A stretch of 64,000 bases of DNA from Staphylotrichum longicolle (Eukaryota > Ascomycota > Sordariomycetes > Sordariales > Chaetomiaceae), in assembly GCA_019096155.1 (NCBI GenBank), contig JAHCVI010000001.1, positions 8,494,001 through 8,558,000 of the forward strand. Direction: 5' to 3'. The position numbers and the translations under genes were made by a program. Positions within the stretch are counted from its first letter, which is position 1, and each line of letters begins with the position of its first letter. Below, piece by piece: positions 11,409 to 24,019 of this stretch. The notes beneath the pieces were generated by a model that was not told where the DNA came from, ran no database searches, and saw nothing but the letters and a program-made list of their open reading frames with translations.

Positions 11409-11681
11409 GGGGTCGTTTGCTAGGAATTGGGCGTGATCGTCGAGGAGGGGATGGTTTGGGATGGGGGATGGAGTAGTTCTATGATGAGGCGATCATGTTG
11501 ATGGTGCATTCACAAGTTAGCTTGGTGGTCTTGTTAGGGTACGAATGAAAGCTGCTGTATTCCCATTTCTGAACAAAACACACACCAGTCTTCCATAACC
11601 GCCTACCGACTTTCTGATACGGATAGACATACATGCAACCCAGCCATTTCAACCAACGACACACCACATCTACCGGGTGGT

Positions 11682-14584
11682 TCACCTGCCCCTCGCAGCC
11701 TTCCTCTTCCGCGCCTCCTTCTCGCGCGCGTACTCGTTGGCCGCCCGGCCCTCCTCGCCCTGGATCTCGGCCACGAGCCGCTTGTACTTCTTCTCGTACG
11801 CCTCGTCGCGCTGCTTCTTGACGCGCAGGTTCTCGCGCTGCATGAAGGCCGCGTCCTTGCGCAGCTCGCGCAGCGCCCCCTTGCGCTCGCGCTTGTGCTC
11901 GGCCTTGAGCTTGGCCAGCTCGGCCCGCTCCCGGTCCGGGTCGTAGTGCTTGTTGGGGTCGAACGAGTCCTCGAACTTGGGCACGTACGTCCGGATCGCG
12001 AGCGGCTTGTGGTGGTGCAGCTCGAGCGGGCGGCGGGCGAGGCGGGCGAGCTGGAGGTGGCGGGCGAGGGTGGAGGCTGCGTCGGCGAGTTTGGCGGCGA
12101 GCGAGGGCGGGAGGTGGGCGCTGTTCGGCGGGGAGTTGAGGTGCTGGAGGACGAGCAGCGCGGGGAGGAAAGTCTCGTGGAAGGCGGAGAGTTTGTGCCA
12201 TGTCTCGGCGGCCGCTTTGAGGATTGCCACGGTGGTGCTGATGATGGCGACTTTGAGGGAGGATTCGGCTGCCGGAGAGAGAGGCTGCTGTTGGCAGTCG
12301 GCGCAGTTGAGCTGCCGAACGGCCGTCTTGCTGGCGCCCTTGATCTGGACCCCTGCGGCTGGCTCGTGAACCGGGAAGAAACCCAGCTTCTCGAGGGGCT
12401 TCTCGTGCGCGAGCGAGCACAGAGTGTTAAGACAGAAGTTCATCAGCTCCGGCACATAACGCTTCGAGAACTGCTGGTACTGAAGCGCGAGGATCGCAAG
12501 GTAGGTCCCCGTGGCATAGTCTGAGAGCCGCTGGGGGATCTTCTGCCCGAGGAAACGACCAATGGCAAGCATTGCAGGGGTGACCACCTGGTGGAAATGG
12601 TCGGACGTTGGGAAGGTTGTCCCGATCGCTGTCAGGACGAGCAAATCCCCAACAGTGAGTCCTAGCGGGCGCTGTTCCTCAATCTCCTGGATGTGCGCGC
12701 GGTATGCCTTGGCCACCTCGATCGGGAACGACTTTGCCAGAGAATGAATGTGCCGGCACAAGTTCTCCAAGGTGGGAAACCAATGCGGCTCAAACCTGTC
12801 GCCCATGTATGCGACATGCTGCACCAGGACTTGCGAAAACTTGCCGAGCCTCTCCTTGTTCTTGCTGTCCAGCTTCGGGTGGTAGAGCGCCCGGATCCGT
12901 TGAACAGCTACCGGGAGCTTGGTCACGTCCAATCTTTCGAAAGCCTTGAGCATCTCCTCGTGAGTTTGCGGACATGGGAAAGTGTAGGGGATGCCATTTT
13001 CGTCGCTGCCCTTGGCTTTGTCGGCTAGGTGAAAAACGGCATCTTTCGTTACAGCCTCTGTCAGGATGCCTTTGACAAACTCGTCATCGTCAGAGCCGGA
13101 TTCTGACCCAGCATCCTCATCATCGCTTTCCTCGTCTTCCATGTCGTCACTGTCGAGTTCCAATTCGGAGCCGCTGGCCACGAGGTCGTCGTCAATGAGA
13201 AAGTCGTCCTCGTCGTCAAACCCCAGCTCGGTGGCAGTCGGCCGGTATTTGGTCCCCTTTCCGGGAACACCCTTGCCAAGGCCAAACTCGTCTTCTTCCT
13301 CGTCATCGAATGGGTTGGCGGGTTGTTCCTCAGCGTCCGCCTTCTTTTTCTTGCCCTTACCCCTCCTCTCCTCCTCTTCCTCGTCCTCCTCATCTTCTTC
13401 GATCGTCTCTCCCCGCATACGTCTCAGCCGCTTCTCCTCCAACTCCTTGAGCCGAGTTGCCTCCTCTTCTGCCTGCTCCTCCTCCGTCTTTGTTCGTTCG
13501 GCGGGCTGAGCTCGTGTATCTGCGGCGAGCTGCTTCACGCGAATGTCATAATCCTTGTCAAGTGCAGCTTTATCCTTCCCAGCAATAATGACAGGCTCCC
13601 GGGTGTCCTTTCCATCCTTCGCTGGCGGCGGCTGTCGCTGGAAGAGCAGCGCTTGCAATTCAGGCATGGCCGTGTCAAGTTCTTCCCTGAGTTCATTGTC
13701 CTCATCCTTTGCTGCTTGCCGTTCCTGCGTGTTGTCAGCATGGGTCTTGGAGGTGTCGATACCGAAAAACCTACGAATTTGTGAGCTTTGGATTTGGCTA
13801 TAATTTCCTCGTAGATCTCCTTTTTCGTCTTTTTCCTTTCTGGCTGCCCGTCCTCTTCCTGCTGGTCTTCGGCAGCTTCCTCGAGGCGTTGGCGTTTCAG
13901 CCGCCTTCTCTCAGCCCGAGAGCTGTCAGATTCATCGCCTGAGGGCAGGTCCTCCTCATCAAAGTCGTCCTTCGGATGCGCCTCGTCGTCGTCGTCGTCG
14001 TCGAATAGGGGTCTGCCCATGTGGGTCAACCCTCCCATGGGCTCGTCGCCTTCTTCCAGGTCAAACATGGAGCTCTTCTTGTGGTTTCGTTGTTGCTCTC
14101 GGGTGTATCTCTCAATCATCTTGTCCTCGAGCGAGAGATTCGGGTCGTCCTCGCCAAACCGCCTATCAATGAGCCCTCCAACCTTGTTACGCCGTTGCAT
14201 TTCGAGAAGAAGGGTTTCGCGGCGCTAGTAACATCCTGTCAGCACAGCGCTGGGCGACCCGTTCCCGTCGAGAGGGCGACATACCCGCTGCTCCCCCACA
14301 GCCTTGGCCACACCCGGCCGACCCTTGATGCCCATGGCTGCCTTGTCGCCAGCAGGCTTGTTGGTGGTGACATCGAACTTGGGACCACGAGCGTTTGTCT
14401 TGAACTGGAAGGGGTTGAACTGCTCGCGGATGCTGGCCAGGGCCTCGCCGCGCTGGAGGCGCTTGTCGGGTTTCGCCTTGAGCTCCTCGGCAGTTTTGCG
14501 CTTCTGCTTCTTGGACTGCTGCGGGCCAATGATGCCCTGGTCGCGGAGCGAGGCCTTCAGCCTCTTCAATTGTGACCCAGCCAT
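11682..14584 (-). CDS. NOP14: Nucleolar complex protein 14 (U3 snoRNP / SSU processome factor)
   Basis: Nop14 is needed for pre-18S rRNA processing and 40S assembly in the nucleolus. The model has three exons: 14584-14285, 14224-13775 and 13724-11682, with introns 14284-14225 and 13774-13725, giving 930 residues, the family's usual length. The start MAGSQLKRLKASLRDQGI was chosen because the family begins this way; the frame is open upstream to 14701 with a possible extra 39 residues. Landmarks are EQFNPFQFKTNARG..F near the N-terminus, ETLLLEMQRRNKVGGLIDRRFGE across the first junction, and long acidic tracts (DDDDDDE, EEDEEDEEEEE, DEESDDEDAG). The globular C-terminal half contains LSDYATGTYLAILALQYQQ and ends with a Lys/Arg-rich tail likely to bind RNA or act in nucleolar targeting. 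Confidence 0.96.
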
Positions 14585-14923
14585 GCTTGCGGATTGATCT
14601 CGGTGCTGGCGCCACTGGGGTTCCGTCACAGGAGTGAGAGCATCCGCTGATTCCCAGGGTCCCTCAATGCCTTGTTCAGTCTCAGAGATTTTTGGCGGCA
14701 TGCTGCTGCGCTATCTTATCTCCTGGTTTAAGCTGCCCCACCCGCAGTGAAATTTTGGCGGTGAGCTCTGGCAGTAATGAACGGATTGGACACCCCCAAA
14801 CCCCCTGCAACAAGCTCCCCTGCAACAGTCCAGTTCCCGCTGTGGAGCAATCGGCGCTGAGCATCCACTGGATCCAGCTCTCGACCTGAACCACTCCATG
14901 ACCAACCCGGAGTCAACGCCATC
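14585..14923. other. Short divergent promoter, NOP14 / gene 14924
   Basis: These 339 bp separate two divergent starts, so both promoters must be compact and may be shared. If NOP14 instead began at 14701, the gap would shrink to about 220 bp. No clear TATA box is visible. Confidence 0.5.
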
Positions 14924-16011
14924 ATGGCCGCATCCCCTCTCCGCGCCATGGGTTGGCTAAGCAGGCTTATCCGGGACGACCGGGTGCTGCTTGGCTACCT
15001 GGCCATCAATGCAGTCGGATGGCTCCTCGCGTGCGCGTCCTCCTCAAGAAGTGGCGCGACGAGGCCGAGATCAAACCGGTGCAGCCCAAGACCCAGTACA
15101 TCACCCAGGAGACCGAGGACGCGTTGAAACTGAGCACCGCTCGACACCCTTCTCGGCCACTACAACCAGTCCATCCGGGAGACGTCGGCCAAGATTGTAT
15201 GCGACAGAGCTGTCAACGACAACGACAGGGTCGACTTCCTGCTCTGGGGCATCACACGCCAGGACTATGACGAACGCATGAAGAACCTGAGGGCGCTTGC
15301 TATCATCACAGACCCCCGTGAGTGAGACCTGTCTGAAGCCTACGACACAAGCCATGAAACTGACTGCATGCCAAAGAGAGCCTCGAGCGCCTACACCGAT
15401 GGAAGGCATATGCCGCCCTGGTTAGGTGCCTGGAGCTGTCCCTCGACCCTGAACAAGAGGTGCTCGATGATGAAGACTGGGACGAGTATGCCCTGCGCGA
15501 CATGACCGAGAAGCTGTGCCTGATGTTCATCAGCCAGCTGCTCAGCTGCTACGATGCCGAGAAGCTCGTCAAGGCCAGGTTTGTCGAGAAGTGGCTGGCT
15601 AAGCAGAATTGGGGCCCAACAGAGGAGATCCGGCAGCGCAACTTTGCGCAGTACATGCGCTGCAGGGGCAACCGCATCACCGACATTGTCGCCTCCATCA
15701 GGGGTACGCGCTCTGGCCGAGAAGCACTGGAAAGGGCAGGTCTTTTACCCGCATCGCCGCCGTCGGAGAGCGACCCGGAGGACAACGCCCCGTTGATTGA
15801 ACGATTCAGCGTGTTGATCCCCGGAAACATCAATATGAGCAACCTGCGGGACGACGATCAAACCCGGCTTCTCATCCGATCGCTCCAGGGAGGGCAGTCG
15901 GCCGAGGAGCAGCGTGTCAGGCATCGGCACCGCGAGGCCATGGTGCTGAATGACGGAACCCGCCCTGTTAACAGCGACGATATCATTCAGAGACCCGAAT
16001 CCCCCACATGA
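14924..16011 (+). CDS. Conserved fungal protein with N-terminal membrane anchor, function unknown
   Basis: The protein starts MAASPLRAMGWLSRLIRDDRVLLGYLAINAVGWLLA, a probable single membrane-anchor helix, followed by VRVLLKKWRDEAEIKPVQPKTQYITQETEDALKLST. It then continues DTLLGHYNQSIRETSAKIVCDRAVND...FLLWGITRQDYDERMKNLRALAIITDP. An intron (15318-15376, gtgagt..aaag) comes next, and the second exon has SLERLHRWKAYAALVRCLELSLD, CLMFISQLLSCYDAEKLVKARFVEKWLAK and a Ser/Asp-rich tail. The Leu-rich helical pairs look armadillo-like, but I cannot name a function. The frame changes twice in exon 1, near 15030 (ctcgcgtgcgcg) and near 15138 (accgctcgac), and the second change returns to the starting frame. 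This fits two small sequence errors. Confidence 0.75.
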
Positions 16012-18416
16012 GCACGCCCTGTTCGGCGGACCAGTGTGCATGGCAGATCTTGAACAACCGCAGAAGCCTCTCTTCTTATCCGCAGGATTGCGGACGCCTA
16101 TCACCGACTCAAAACATCCGAACGACATGAGCAAAAAACCGATGACGGTGGAGCTGAATTCCAGCAGCCGGGCGCCGCCGAGTCGTGGCCAGATATCGAT
16201 TCTCGGCTTGGCTGAATCGTCGGAAGTTAGCCGTGAGCCGTGCTGCAGCGGGGATCATCCCGGTATCTCCAAACAGCTCTCAAGCGGCAGGGCAGGGCTG
16301 TAGCGACGGAATTTGCAGTCAGGCCAGGGGCAGTTCTAGTGGCGGTTCCAGACAACCACCTGGACGAGTACAGTGTCACAAGACGTCCATGGCATTGCGC
16401 GCCCCGAACTCGAACCAGGAGTGCCCTTTTAGCACCCTTGAAAGCTTGCGACATAGGTTGGCCATAGAGCCGGTTGCAGGATGTTGCAGCCCTTGTACAA
16501 ACCTGGGGAAGACAGATTGCGAATGGGGACCCCGCCGCTCTTGGATCTTGGAGGGTTCTCGGGCAATAACCATAGAATACGGCGTGCGGTGCAATAGATA
16601 GCCGACGAGGAAGAATTACCCGGGTTCACAGAACGAGCCGGCAAGCCAAGTTTGGCGGAGCCGTTTCTTAACCTGAGTGTCTCTTGCAAGTACGAAGTAG
16701 ACGTCCAAATTGAGAGCAGTACTTCCGACTTCCTCGAGTTCTTGTCTGCTGTAGGGACTGCGAGGCGATGTTTGAACAGTCATGGCATGTGGTTTGTAAA
16801 TATGTAGGGGTCTTGCCCCCTGGTCCTCCATTGCAGGGCTGCGCCTGCCAGCGTGGCAGCGTCGCATCGCTACCTTGGTTAGGAGAAACGCTGCTCCAAC
16901 CTGGGATAAGCTGAAAGCATTGCCCACTCCGGCCGTTTGTTGACATGCGCTCTCCTGATGATTGGATTCAAAGGACTTTAAGAATACTGCGAGTTACAAT
17001 CGATTGGTAATTACGGCAACGGGCGAAGTGGGTTGGGGTTGGACGGGCAAAATCTGCTGACAGAAACAGCAAACACAAACACGAACGGGTTCAGGGACAC
17101 CTGCTGTGGGATGTTCGGGACGGTGCGACGTCGCTGATGAACGGGTTTGCATCCCGGGCAGAGACCTCGGCCAGGGTTCCAGCGCCCACGGATGTCCAAC
17201 ATGCAAGGGAGAGTGGCTGAGGCAGAAGATAGCATCTCCTTGAGGGACATTGCTGTGTCTTGCGCCGTACACGTGTACCCACGATGGTGGCTTCCGACCG
17301 CTCATCTGAGCCAGTTCTTTTATTTGTTTTCTTTCCCGATCTCACGAAACGCGGGGAACGAGCGCAGCAACACCAATAAGCTGCGGCAGTAGATTGCAGA
17401 GACAGCGCCTAAGCACGCAGCTTATCCACTCTCCTGCAGCCAGAAGCCCCGCGTCGCCCCTGGTCAACCGCCTGACGTCGCTTGTCGATGCTCGTGCGGC
17501 AAGCCAGCCCTCAGATGCAGGGAGGCTCTTGGATAAAATAAGAACAGGCGGAGGGACGGGGAGGGGAGGTGGTGCTTGGTTCTATCTGTGTCCGCTGTCC
17601 GTCTCAGTCTTTCCCGGCATTCGCTCATTGACGCTCAAACGAAACGGCTGCCCGCCTGCCCAGGTGCACCGTGGCTCTTCCCTGTTGCTGCTCTGCCGTT
17701 GGCTTGTCCTGTCCACCCACTCATTGCTTCATCTTGCGACGGTCACCTTCTCATTTCCCAACTGTCGTTCGCCCCCTTTCTGTTACCAGTAACTTCGTTT
17801 TGTTGGGCCGAGAGCTTCCGATTACCCCGCCGATCCCATTATCGCATCGACTTTAACTTTCTTTCTTCCCACCGCCGATACGTCCAGCCTGCCCTCCATT
17901 CATTCAATTCGACTTGGAAACGACTGGACAGCGTTGAACCACCACCATCCCTGGACCTGGCCAAGGCAAGCCCGACCAACCCAGGGTTCCCAAAGGAAGG
18001 CCGACTTTCCGGGCTTTATCTGCTCGGGCTGCATTGATTGACAAGGGACGACAAAACCAAGACCGGACGGGCTCGGACAGGACCGATTGTCCCTTTTGAA
18101 ACCGAGAGCAAAAAGCGAGCTGCAACTCTCTTTCTGCTGTGTTTTAGGTGGGCAAAAAGAACCGGGCCTTCTCAGATCATCATTGTTCGACGGCCCTGGT
18201 ACCTGTCACCTGCCCTGGCCGTGTGGTCAGAGTCAGCAGGCAGGTGGATTGGTGTGGGTGCCCGTGGCCCGTCCCGCACCCGGCTGCGAACTGCTTCGGT
18301 TGGTCTTCAGCGGGTCCCCGAGCGCTGGGTGTGTGTTCCCCAATCCCAGGAGTGGGGTGTGTAAACAATAAAGTCCCGTCGCCAGGGCGTGGTGCCGCCA
18401 CAACCTTCTAGCCAAG
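16012..18416. other. Intergenic region and probable long leader of the CLIP-170 gene
   Basis: About 2.4 kb without supportable coding sequence. The last ~900 bp are CT-rich with many short open frames, as in long fungal 5' leaders, and several ATGs precede the CLIP start. A 5' UTR intron is possible but not provable here. Confidence 0.5.
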
Positions 18417-21186
18417 ATGTCCTTCACCGCGACAACAACCTCGACCTACAACACCACGACACGGCACACTTTATCCAGACGGCCCATCCGTGGTGGAATA
18501 GCGACAGCGTCGACGCCGAACCTGAACCAGCTTTATACCGCGCAATCCTCGCGTCTGGTGGCCCCGGCGCTTGCGCGCAAGGGGTCGGTCGCTGCGCTCA
18601 CGCAGAACTCGTTGGCCGCAATCCCTGACGACTCGGAAGGCTACGCCTACAACTCGGTCTTGACCAACGACACCATGCCGCCGCCAGTCACTCCAGGCCG
18701 CTTTGGCGGCGGCGACGACATCACCATCGGCGATGCAGTCGACGTGCCCGGAAACATGACGGGAACCGTCCGTTTTATCGGGTCTGTCGCCGGGCGCAAG
18801 GGCAACTTCGCCGGCGTCGAGTTGCATCCCGAGTATGCGCCCAGGGGAAAGAATAGCGGTGATGTCGACGGGTGAGCAGTCCTCCGTGTTTGATCTCTTG
18901 GCACGCCTTGCACAGAGCGCAACATTTGCACAATGCCTTGACCGTGGTGCTGACTGGATTACCGCTTCGCGCAGTGTTTACTACTTTACCACTGTCCAGC
19001 CAGGCGCCGGCATCTTCCTTCCCCTATCCAAGGCCGTCAAGCGCGACGCGCCATCGCTGTCGGCAAGCACGTTCCCACACACGCCCGCAAGCGGCGGGTT
19101 GAAGGTTGCGAGCCAGAACTCGACAAACTTCACACCGCCTACCCCAGGGCTCCCCAAATTCAGCCAGTCTGTCGGCCCCGGACGCGCCGCGAGTCCACTG
19201 GGCAAGAAGATGCGGCCATCTCTGCAGCGCCCAGAGTCGCCTGTCAGGAGGCTCATGACGCCCGGCCCGCGCCCAGCACTCGCGACACCGGCACCGAAAA
19301 CAGGCCCTCCTAGGTTTGGCAGCCCGACATCAGCCAACAAGCTTGCCCAGAGCGTCCGCGGCACCGCCGGCGACCCCAGCAAACGACTCCCGGGACATAC
19401 ACGGAAAGGGAGCGTTGGGCCGCGGACCATCGGACCGCGTAGTGTCTCGGTCCTCGGGACGACGTCAAACCCAAACCTGACCGATGACGACACGACGCCC
19501 ATGGGCGTGCAAAGAACCCAGACGAACGGTAGTATCGGCTCCGTCTCATCCTTTGCGCTGAAGGTTCGGCCGGCCTCGAGGGCCATGTCACGAGCTGGCA
19601 ACCACGCCAACGACGAGGAGCTCGAAAGGCTCAAATCTGAGCTGGAAGACCGGGATCGTCAACTGAAGGAGCAGGCCACGACGCTCGCCGAGATGGAGAG
19701 CAGCTTGACAGAGCTTCAAGGACTGATCGAGAACTCGGAGGGGCCACCGGGCCAGCGGCGGAGCAGCATAGATGACAAGGACTCAGGGCAGCTTCGAGCC
19801 TTGCTCAGGGAAAAGAACGATAAGATCGCCATGCTCACAGCCGAGTTCGACGCCCATCGCGCGGACTTCCGGAGTACTATCGATACCCTAGAGATGGCGA
19901 GCTCGGAAACAGAGCGCGTGTACGAGAAGAGGATCGAAGAGCTGATGCAGGAAATCCAAGAGCTCCAGGACAGAACTGCCGACGTCGATACAGTCGCGAC
20001 GCAGCTGAAACAACTGGAAGAGGTGGTTCAGGAGCTCGAAGAAGGACTCGAAGACGCTAGAAGAGGCGAGGCCGAGGCGCGCGGCGAGGTCGAGTTCCTG
20101 CGCGGGGAGGTGGAAAGGACACGCACCGAGCTCCGCCGAGAGCGGGAGAAGGCCCAGTCCGTGATGAACGGGCCCAGCAGTGCCGGAAATGGCGGATCCA
20201 TGTCCAAGGAGCTGGAACAGAAGGAGGACGAGATCAGGGGCCTCAAAGCCATCATTCACTCGCTGAGCAGAGATTCGGTACCCAACGACAACCCCGATAG
20301 GAACTCGACCCAGCGCTCCCCAACCTTCCGCCCGCACCACGGCGAGTCCATTGAGGACCGCCTTACCCGCGAGAAGCTCGACCGCGAGGTCGCCGAGCTC
20401 CGCGCTCTGGTCGAAAGCAAGAGCTCTCGCGAGGAGGAGCTCGAGCGCGAGCTGGAGACGCTGCGCAGGGGAAGCGTCATGACGGCCGTCGGGCCAGGAC
20501 ACCGCACAAGCGGCATTACCATTGGCGCAGCGCCAGTCACCACGACCAACACCAACGACAGGAATTCGATCCGCGACTCGCGCGGCACGGTTATCGCACC
20601 GCCGAGCACCAGCGCCCCGGACTCAGCCCACTACCAGCCGCCGGCGCACAAGGCCGGCCTCGCGCCGCTCAAGCATCACCGGGTTCGCACGCTCGACACG
20701 ATGCCCGAGAGCGACACGTACAGCACGGCGACGGAGAATAGCACGCTCTGGTGCGAGATCTGCGAGACGGCCGGGCACGACATCTTGACGTGCACCAACG
20801 TGTTTGGAACCGACCCGCCCCAGCCGCAGCAGGGAGGAACCAACGGCGTTCACGACGAAGGGGATTACCACCACGATGAACACGACGCGGGCATCGCGCC
20901 CGCCCCGCTGTCGCCCATCAAGCCGGCCGCTGCCAAGCCCGTCCCCATCGGCGGGACCACACCTACAATTGCCGCGGCACCGACGTTCACCCCCGCGTCG
21001 CCACCGCCGCCGCAACCGCAACCGCACCAGCCGCAACCGGCGGTCGTGAGGACGATCCCCAACCCGATGGACTCGGGCCCCGTGGCGGGCAAGGAGAGCG
21101 GGACGGGTGACGCGAGCAAGTGGTGTGCGCTGTGCGAGCGGGACGGGCATGATAGCGTGGATTGTCCGTTTGAGGATGCCTTCTAG
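18417..21186 (+). CDS. CLIP-170-type microtubule plus-end tracking protein (CAP-Gly, coiled coil, two zinc knuckles)
   Basis: Homologue of CLIP-170/Bik1/Tip1, which tracks growing microtubule ends and links them to dynein and polarity factors. One intron (18872-18974, 103 bp) interrupts the CAP-Gly domain; the product is 888 residues. The CAP-Gly domain spans roughly residues 105-185 (GNMTGTVRFIGSVAGRKGNFAGVEL, GKNSGDVDG|VYYFTT, GAGIFLPLSKAVKR). A Ser/Pro/Arg-rich basic linker, typical of microtubule-binding CLIP segments, follows. Long coiled coils run about 363-577 and 607-650. The C-terminus has two CxxCxxxGHxxxxC zinc knuckles, WCEICETAGHDILTC (about 743) and WCALCERDGHDSVDC (about 868), separated by a Pro/Gln-rich stretch. 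The usual GKNDG loop reads GKNSG. The stop follows the second knuckle closely, as in CLIPs. Confidence 0.93.
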
Positions 21187-22239
21187 GGCAAGTCGTCTTG
21201 AGTTGGTTGGGTCGTTTTTCGTTCTTCAGGGTGACATGGGTCTTGAGGGCACTGCTCCGTACTACTGCTGGGTTTGGGGTCGGGGTTTGGCACTGGGCGA
21301 GGGGAGGGGGGGGGTTTACGGGGGTACATTATTCAGTATTGTTTGTGTGTAGTAGGGTTTCTTGTAATTGACTTGTTCTCTCCCGTCCGGGTGTGTTGGT
21401 GTTGAGTGTGCTACGGGGGGCTCTTGGAAGCCTGTGCCACTTTGTTTTGCTGGGTACGGGAGTGAGAGATGTTTGGCACCTCTGGCCAGGAATAGTCGTA
21501 CATCTAAATAAGGATCTGGACGTCATTTATGCCTTTTTCAAGGAATCACCTGCCTCCAGGTACCTTCGGAAATGGGAGATGCCCTGATCATGTTGGTCAA
21601 TTATTGTGTACGGTTTTTCTCACTTTTTGGTGTAGGTTGATCGTTATTATCTATAATAAGACATTATGTTAGTACGTCCTGAAGGAGGTTCGTGTTGGTT
21701 CTTGTGATACCTAAAATACAAACGTAACCCAGTGTAAACTGTGGTTGCCCCAGGGAACTGCCAAACTTCAACAGCTTCAGTTTTAGCGAGGAACCGCTGA
21801 GGACTCTCACTAGTTAGCGTTCGGCCAAGCGGTGGCGGAGAGCCATGCGGCCGGGAAGTGGACCCACCCCGATGGTGCCGTCCGTTGCGCAGCAGCCGCA
21901 GCACCACCTAGCGTCCCGTCACCTTGGCGGCTGACAATGCGCGATTCCCGATCCTGGCCCAGCTTCAACTCTCCACGTGGAAAACATTGGACGCTGACGG
22001 GCTGGACGAAGGAGGTTTATTTGCCAGACAGACTCTTTGTTCCTACTTTTGTTTCTCTTGCGATTCTTGGGCTGCGCACACCGCAATTGACACGGCCTGT
22101 GAACGCTTGCTTCGCTGCTTGCCGGATTTGAGACAACGGGACCGTCCTTGCTCTTGCTTGCGACAGTCGATGCGCGCACCACGCTGGGCACCTTCCAATT
22201 GAACGCCGAGCCGAGCATTGCAATCCTAAACTGCCCGCC
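21187..22239. other. Intergenic region between CLIP-170 and ENV7-like genes
   Basis: About 1 kb in tandem orientation. It holds the CLIP 3' UTR, including an AT-rich stretch near 21600-21680 (gttattatctataataag), and the ENV7 promoter and leader. No coding potential or RNA gene is recognised. Confidence 0.5.
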
Positions 22240-23644
22240 ATGGCGCAAGTCTTCTTCGATCTCATCTCGTCCTTCGGGAGCTGTCTCAACTGCTTCCCGA
22301 GCTCGCCCACCCTCAAGATCAACAGCCGGAGCTTCAAGATCCTTCGTCTGCTGGGCGAGGTGCGTTGAACACCTTCCAGACCTACTCCCTCCACTCCCTC
22401 CCCATGCACTGACAGAGCCAATGTTCCTAGGGCGGCTTCTCGTATGTCTACCTCGTCCAAGACACGTCCACGTCGGAGCTCTTCGCCCTCAAAAAGATCC
22501 GCTGCCCATTCGGCGCCGAGTCGGTCGCGCAGGCCATGAAGGAGGTGGAGGCCTATAAGCTGTTCGCGCACAGCCCCGGCGTCATCCACAGCGTCGACTA
22601 CTCCATCGCCACGGAGCGCGGCAGCGGCGAGCAGAGCAAGACCGTCTACGTCCTGCTGCCCTACTACCGCCGCGGCAACCTGCAGGACATGATCAACGCC
22701 AACCTGGTCAACCACACGCGCTTCCCCGAGAAGCGCCTGATGCTGCTGTTCCTCGGGGTGTGCCGGGCGATGCGGGACATGCATCAGTACAGGGGTGCCG
22801 GGGAGGCCGGTGGTTCGACGGCCGGGGAGAGGATGAGGGTGGACGGGGTGGATGAGCATGTGCGAGTGGGCAAGACGACGAAGCGGGGTTCGGATGAGGA
22901 CGACGAGACGGAGCAGCAGAGGCCGCTGATGACCGAGGACGAGAGGTTGCCGGCCGTGACGCCGGGCGCCATGAGGAGTTATGCCCATCGGGATATCAAA
23001 CCGGGTAAGCAACCCAAGCCCCCACGATGCTCTTCCCGAACTACGAGAAGAAAATGAAATACTGACAGAGTGCCTCAGCCAACATCATGATCTCCGACTC
23101 CGGCACCGACCCCATCATCATGGATCTCGGCTCCATCGCCGTCTCGCCCTTGCCCATCACCAGCCGCTCCCTGGCCATCGCGACCCAGGACACGGCCGCG
23201 GAGCACAGCACCATGCCGTACCGCGCGCCCGAGCTGTTCGACGTCAAGACGGGCACCGTCATCGACACCAAAGTCGACATCTGGTCGCTCGGCTGCACCC
23301 TGTACGCCTGCCTCGTCGGCAAGTCGCCCTTCGAGATGCGCAGCGACGAGACGGGCGGCTCGCTGAGCATCTGCGTCCTGTCGGGCGACTGGCGGTTCCC
23401 CGACGAGGGCCCCGGGGGCAAGAAGAAGGCCAAGGGGAAGGGCCCAGCTGCTGCTGCTGCTGCTGCGGGGGCGTCGGGTGGTGGTGCTGCGGGAGGCGCG
23501 GACGACGAGGCGATTAGCGAGCCTATTCGCGAGGTTGTCAGGAGGTGCCTCCGGGTCGAGCCGAGCGAGCGGCCGGATATCGATGAGCTGATTGAGATGG
23601 TGGAGAGGGTGGTGGATGAGTTGCCAGAAGATGGGTCTGCTTGA
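22240..23644 (+). CDS. ENV7: NAK-family Ser/Thr kinase, ENV7/STK16-like
   Basis: Membrane-associated kinase of the NAK family; yeast Env7 acts at the vacuole and human STK16 at the Golgi. Exons 22240-22359, 22431-23004 and 23079-23644 give 419 residues. The glycine loop GEGGFSYVYLV is split by intron 1. LFALKKIRCPFG carries the VAIK Lys. The catalytic loop AHRDIKPANIMI (His226) is split by intron 2, and the metal site is DLG (247-249), as is usual in this family. APE and DIWSLGC motifs follow. Cys15 and Cys18 near the N-terminus are candidate palmitoylation sites. There is an insertion of about 60 acidic/Gly-rich residues between the MRDMHQYRG helix and the HRD loop, and a poly-Ala/Gly insertion in the C-lobe (near 23448-23500). 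Confidence 0.9.
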
Positions 23645-24019
23645 GTGTGCAGTTGTGGGGGGGTTTTGCGGAAGAAATGTCTGGGCTATGGCAAGTTTTG
23701 ATCTACGGCGTTGGGCGCCGGCTATAGGGAGTGGACAACTGGGCGGGCTTTTCTTCATGTATTATGATTTATATGGCGGCTGGGATTGAGCAGCTTTGAA
23801 TATACCTGGTCTGGTGTGTGATGGTCCATTGGAGGACAGCACCATACGCCACCACACATCGTCGAGGTGATAATCATGAACATGATGATCTCTATTTGGG
23901 TAAAATGCACTTGTATGTTCCGAGCTCTAGACGACAACTCCCAGCAAGCCAGACCACAAACTGTCTCCTGAAAGGGGGTATACCGAGTCCACTGGTGCAT
24001 GCCAAAGTCAACCTCTCCC
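23645..24019. other. Convergent intergenic region, ENV7 / nucleoside hydrolase
   Basis: These 375 bp carry the 3' UTRs of two convergent genes. No further feature is visible. Confidence 0.55.

Noticed and set aside
16385..16450. tRNA-like T-arm (ggttcgagttc on the minus strand)
   Set aside because: The putative T-stem needs two G-U pairs and no matching acceptor, D-arm or anticodon arm could be found.
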